A stretch of 64,000 nucleotides of DNA from positions 149,069 through 213,068 of the forward strand of contig NZ_JASZYK010000012.1 of the NCBI RefSeq assembly GCF_030317035.1, in the 5' to 3' direction. This DNA is from Variovorax sp. J22G73 (GTDB taxonomy: Bacteria > Pseudomonadota > Gammaproteobacteria > Burkholderiales > Burkholderiaceae_C). This document shows, piece by piece, positions 61,204-64,000 of this stretch; within the stretch, counting starts at the first letter, position 1, and each line of letters starts with the position of its first letter. A model generated the notes under the pieces. It was not told the origin of the DNA, did not search any database, and saw nothing but the letters and a program-made list of their open reading frames with translations. Both the position numbers and the translations under genes were made by a program.

Positions 61204-63375
61204 ATGCCCCTGAAGCCGCTGCCCGAATCCGAAGTCCATGCGCTGATGCGTGCCGAGCACGGCGACCCCTTCGCCGTGCTGGGGCCGCACGAGACACCCG
61301 AAGGCCTGGTCGTGCGCGCCCTGCTGCCCGGCGCGCAGCGCGTGGCCGTGCTGCACTCGCGCACCGGCTGGCCGCTGGCCATCCTCACGCGCCACGAGGA
61401 GTCGGACCTGTTCAGCGGCCTCGTGCCCGCGGCCGAGGCCCGCATGGGCTATTCGTTCCAGGTCGACTGGGACTCGCACACCTCGCGCCTCGAAGACCCC
61501 TACCGCTTTCCCTTCGTGCTCGGCGAGACCGACGTGTGGCTGCTGGCCGAGGGCACGCACCTGCGGCCCTGGGAGCGGCTGGGCGCGCACCTGCGCGAGA
61601 TGGACGGCGTGAAGGGCGTGGCCTTTGCCGTGTGGGCGCCGAACGCGCGGCGCGTGTCGGTGGTCGGCAACTTCAACAACTGGGACGGCCGGCGCCACGC
61701 GATGCGGCTGCGCCGCGAGTGCGGCGTGTGGGAAATCTTCGCGCCGCACGTGACCGTGGGCGACAGCTACGAGTTCGAGATTCTCTCGGCGCACGGCGAC
61801 GTGCTGCGCAAGGCCGACCCGTTCGCCTTCTCGGCGCAGCTGCGCCCCGACACCGCCTGCGTGGTGCAGCCCCTGCCCGCCCCCGTGAAGATGCCCGAGG
61901 GCCGCGCCGAAGCCAACGAGCGCCATGCCCCCCTCAGCATCTACGAGGTGCACCTGGGTTCGTGGCGCCGCAAGAACGGCCACGAGTGGCTGGACTACCG
62001 CGAGCTGGCCGACACGCTGGTGCCCTACGTGCGCGACCTGGGCTTCACGCACATCGAGCTGCTGCCGATCAGCGAGCACCCCTTCGACGGGTCGTGGGGC
62101 TACCAGCCGATCGGCCTGTACGCGCCGACCTCGCGCTTCGGCACGCCCGGCGACTTCAGGCACTTCGTGGAGGCCGCGCACGCGGCGGGCCTGGGCGTGA
62201 TCCTCGACTGGGTGCCCGCCCACTTTCCGACCGACGCGCACGGCCTGGGCAATTTCGACGGCACGCCGCTGTACGAGTACGCCGACCCGCGCGAGGGCTT
62301 CCACAACGACTGGCAGACGCTGATCTTCAACTACGCGCGCACCGAGGTGCGCAACTACCTGGTCGGCAATGCGCTGTACTGGCTGGAGCGCTACGGCGTG
62401 GACGGCCTGCGCGTGGACGCGGTGGCCTCGATGCTCTACCGCGACTACAGCCGCAAGGCCGGCGAGTGGGTACCCAACGTGCTGGGCGGGCGCGAGAACC
62501 TGGAGGCCATCGATTTCCTGCGGCGCATGAACCGCGTGGTGGGCGTCGAGCGGCCCGGCGCCATCACCCTGGCCGAGGAATCGACCAGCTTCCCCGGCGT
62601 GACCCGCCCGCCGGAAGACGGCGGGCTGGGCTTTCACTACAAATGGAACATGGGGTGGATGAACGACACCCTGGCCTACGCCGGCACCGACCCGCTGTAC
62701 CGCAAGCACCATCACCAGCAGATCACCTTCGGGCTGATGTACGCCCACACCGAGAACTTCGTGCTGCCGCTGTCGCACGACGAGGTGGTGCACGGCAAGG
62801 GCTCGATGATCGGGCGCATGCCGGGCGACGAATGGCAGAAGTTCGCGGGGCTGCGCAACCTGTACGGCTACCTGTGGGCGTATCCGGGGAAGAAGCTGCT
62901 CTTCATGGGCGGCGAGTTTGCGCAGTACGCCGAGTGGAACGCCGACCGCGCGCTGGACTGGCACCTGCTGGAACATGCGTCGCACCAGGGGGTGCGGCGG
63001 CTGGTGCGGGACTTGAACAACGTGTACCGGCACTTTCCGGCGCTGCATGAGCTGGACAACGACGGGGCCGGGTTCGAGTGGATCGTGCATGACGATTCGG
63101 AACAGTCGGTGTTTGCTTTTGTGCGTCGGGCACGGGACGGCTCTTTTGTCGTGGTGGTCTGCAACTTCACGCCTGTGCCTCGGCATGGGTATCGGCTGGG
63201 GGTTCCTTGTGCCGGGGCGTATCGGGAGATTCTCAATACGGACGCTTCCGTCTATGGGGGGAGCGGGGTCGGCAACGGGGTTGTGTCTACGTCTTCGGTG
63301 CCTTGGCATGGAAAGGCGGCGTCTGTTGCTGTGAGCTTGCCGCCGTTGGGGACTGTGATGTGGGTGCTCGGTTGA
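61204..63375 (+). CDS. glgB: 1,4-alpha-glucan branching enzyme
   Basis: The 723-residue GlgB has a CBM48-type N-terminal module (HGDPFAVLGPHETPEG, VWAPNARRVSVVGNFNNWDGR) and a GH13 barrel. The nucleophile Asp lies in VDGLRVDAVASML, the acid Glu in ITLAEESTSFPG and the third Asp in PLSHDEVVHGKGSM. It makes alpha-1,6 branches in glycogen. Length matches E. coli GlgB. The last 110 codons shift to T- and G-ending codons unlike the rest of the gene. A long inverted repeat follows within 100 bp. Confidence 0.95.
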   Translation: MPLKPLPESEVHALMRAEHGDPFAVLGPHETPEGLVVRALLPGAQRVAVLHSRTGWPLAILTRHEESDLFSGLVPAAEARMGYSFQVDWDSHTSRLEDPYRFPFVLGETDVWLLAEGTHLRPWERLGAHLREMDGVKGVAFAVWAPNARRVSVVGNFNNWDGRRHAMRLRRECGVWEIFAPHVTVGDSYEFEILSAHGDVLRKADPFAFSAQLRPDTACVVQPLPAPVKMPEGRAEANERHAPLSIYEVHLGSWRRKNGHEWLDYRELADTLVPYVRDLGFTHIELLPISEHPFDGSWGYQPIGLYAPTSRFGTPGDFRHFVEAAHAAGLGVILDWVPAHFPTDAHGLGNFDGTPLYEYADPREGFHNDWQTLIFNYARTEVRNYLVGNALYWLERYGVDGLRVDAVASMLYRDYSRKAGEWVPNVLGGRENLEAIDFLRRMNRVVGVERPGAITLAEESTSFPGVTRPPEDGGLGFHYKWNMGWMNDTLAYAGTDPLYRKHHHQQITFGLMYAHTENFVLPLSHDEVVHGKGSMIGRMPGDEWQKFAGLRNLYGYLWAYPGKKLLFMGGEFAQYAEWNADRALDWHLLEHASHQGVRRLVRDLNNVYRHFPALHELDNDGAGFEWIVHDDSEQSVFAFVRRARDGSFVVVVCNFTPVPRHGYRLGVPCAGAYREILNTDASVYGGSGVGNGVVSTSSVPWHGKAASVAVSLPPLGTVMWVLG

Positions 63376-63428
63376 GGGTGTGTTCAGGGGTTGGGTTTCC
63401 GGGGCCGGGTCTCGCCCCGGCGGGCGAT

Positions 63429-63460
63429 CTACTTTCTTTTGCTTCGCCAAAAGAAAGTAG
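63429..63460. repeat. 12-bp perfect hairpin, leading edge of the right-end repeat
   Basis: CTACTTTCTTTT pairs with AAAAGAAAGTAG around an 8-base loop (GCTTCGCC). I recall this short element in many beta- and gammaproteobacterial intergenic regions. Here it abuts the large nested inverted repeat and may act as a transcription end for glgB. Confidence 0.8.
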
Positions 63461-63461
63461 C

Positions 63462-63887
63462 CAAAGAAAAGGCGACCCTGCTGTCTGCGTCCCTTCGCTT
63501 CGCTACGGGCAACCTGCGGTGCTCGACGTAGAGGGGGGTCCGCAGAACTCGCTTCGCTCAAACAGCTGCGGCCCTGATCCCCTCTACATCTGCGCTCCTC
63601 GGCGCAGCCAGAAGGGCTTGAAAACCAAGCAGGCCATCGCTGCGCTCGGCGTGGCAGTTTCCCGGGCAGCGCCGCCGCGAAGCGGCAGCGTTGCCCCACG
63701 GGCCGAGCGCAGCAATGGCCCGTCCGGTTCCCCGCCCCTCTGGCTGCGCCGAGGAGCGGAGCGTTTCGCGGATCAGGGCTCGCCCTTGTTTGAGCGAAGC
63801 GAGTTTGGGCGAGACCCCGCGAAACGTGAGCACCGCAGGTTGCCCCGTAGCGCAGCGCAGGGGACGCAGACAGTGGGGTCGCCTTTT
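63462..63887. repeat. Nested long inverted repeat
   Basis: Four arms pair in order. 63462-63527 pairs with 63825-63887, including the GGCGACC, CTGTCTGCGTCC and CAACCTGCGGTGCTC blocks. 63541-63580 pairs with 63768-63815 (TCGCTTCGCTCAAAC against GTTTGAGCGAAGCGA). 63589-63613 pairs with 63735-63762, and 63630-63650 with 63692-63719. The result is one giant imperfect hairpin of about 430 bp. It holds no gene of its own, and reading frames through it are incidental. Confidence 0.85.
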
Positions 63888-63902
63888 CCTTGCTTGGCGG
63901 CC

Positions 63903-64000
63903 TCAAATCCCAAGTGCAACGATGGGTTGGATATCGACATTCTGGTTGAAACAGTCTTCGAAGAGGACTTGCGCCGGAGTGCGGAACCCCAAGGTCTTGC
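63903..64000 (-). mobile_element. IS30-family transposase, C-terminal end only
   Basis: On the minus strand the last 31 codons read KTLGFRTPAQVLFEDC, then NQNVDIQ, then PIVALGI and a stop at 63903. The KTLGFRTPAQVL-to-VAL segment is the ending of IS30-family DDE transposases (recalling RKTLGYRTP...VAL). The remainder lies outside the window. The stop is 16 bp from the repeat arm, suggesting an IS end next to, or in, the repeat. Confidence 0.75.

Noticed and set aside
63558..63833. ORFs inside the right-end inverted repeat
   Set aside because: Both strands give open frames only because of high GC and symmetry. There is no start context or protein motif.

Overview
The window is about 64 kb of high-GC (roughly two thirds G+C by eye), densely packed chromosomal DNA. 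Gene content and order point to Betaproteobacteria, order Burkholderiales, family Comamonadaceae, most probably Variovorax or a near relative. The pointers are argS-SPOR-dsbA, lptA-lptB-rpoN, leuS-lptE-holA-proA, a betaproteobacterial gshA/gshB pair, a Bug-type solute receptor next to a CoA-transferase, and a LysR/DUF2917 divergent pair. No tRNA, rRNA, CRISPR array, prophage or replication origin was seen. The assignment to a genus is inference.

Layout. 0-7.6 kb: a solitary PIN-domain protein, a secreted adhesin-E-like protein, a 23S rRNA methyltransferase, a membrane hybrid histidine kinase, a cytochrome b561/YceI/YceI operon, a small membrane protein and a LysE exporter. 7.7-16.9 kb: housekeeping genes (phospholipase-D lipoprotein, rpoN, lptB, lptA, dsbA, SPOR protein, argS), psiF and DUF2214. 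17-22 kb: a catabolic unit (HMG-CoA-lyase-like enzyme, CaiB CoA-transferase, Bug receptor) divergent from an IclR regulator whose probable operators sit on its own promoter. 22-31.8 kb: hisC, malate synthase G, a lower-GC DUF1016 nuclease, an MFS carrier, an unrecognised two-gene operon of basic proteins, a fasciclin lipoprotein and a LysR/DUF2917 pair. 31.9-40.6 kb: thiolase and enoyl-CoA hydratase, pyrophosphate-type phosphofructokinase, a zinc peptidase, a DHA2 exporter, an orphan ABC receptor and a YafJ amidotransferase.

40.7-53.5 kb: a Fur-type siderophore receptor with a PepSY membrane protein, benE-gshB, an AT-rich type IV pilin locus with a sigma-54-type promoter and a Sel1-repeat partner, an NTF2-like/NodB-deacetylase/GntR operon, kup and gshA. 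53.6-59.3 kb: the leuS-lptE-holA-proA operon. 59.5-63.4 kb: a GH13 glucosidase and glgB. The window ends in a nested inverted repeat of about 430 bp and the C-terminal end of an IS30-type transposase.

Links between genes: rpoN encodes the sigma factor that should read the pilA promoter; lptA, lptB and lptE serve the same LPS export machine, with lptC absent from its usual place; gshA and gshB supply the two steps of glutathione synthesis from separate sites. The most interesting unexplained items are the unknown two-gene operon at 28.3-29.3 kb, the nested inverted repeat at the right edge, the 14-nt tandem repeat inside a LysR 3' end, and the self-contained CoA-transferase/lyase/receptor operon.
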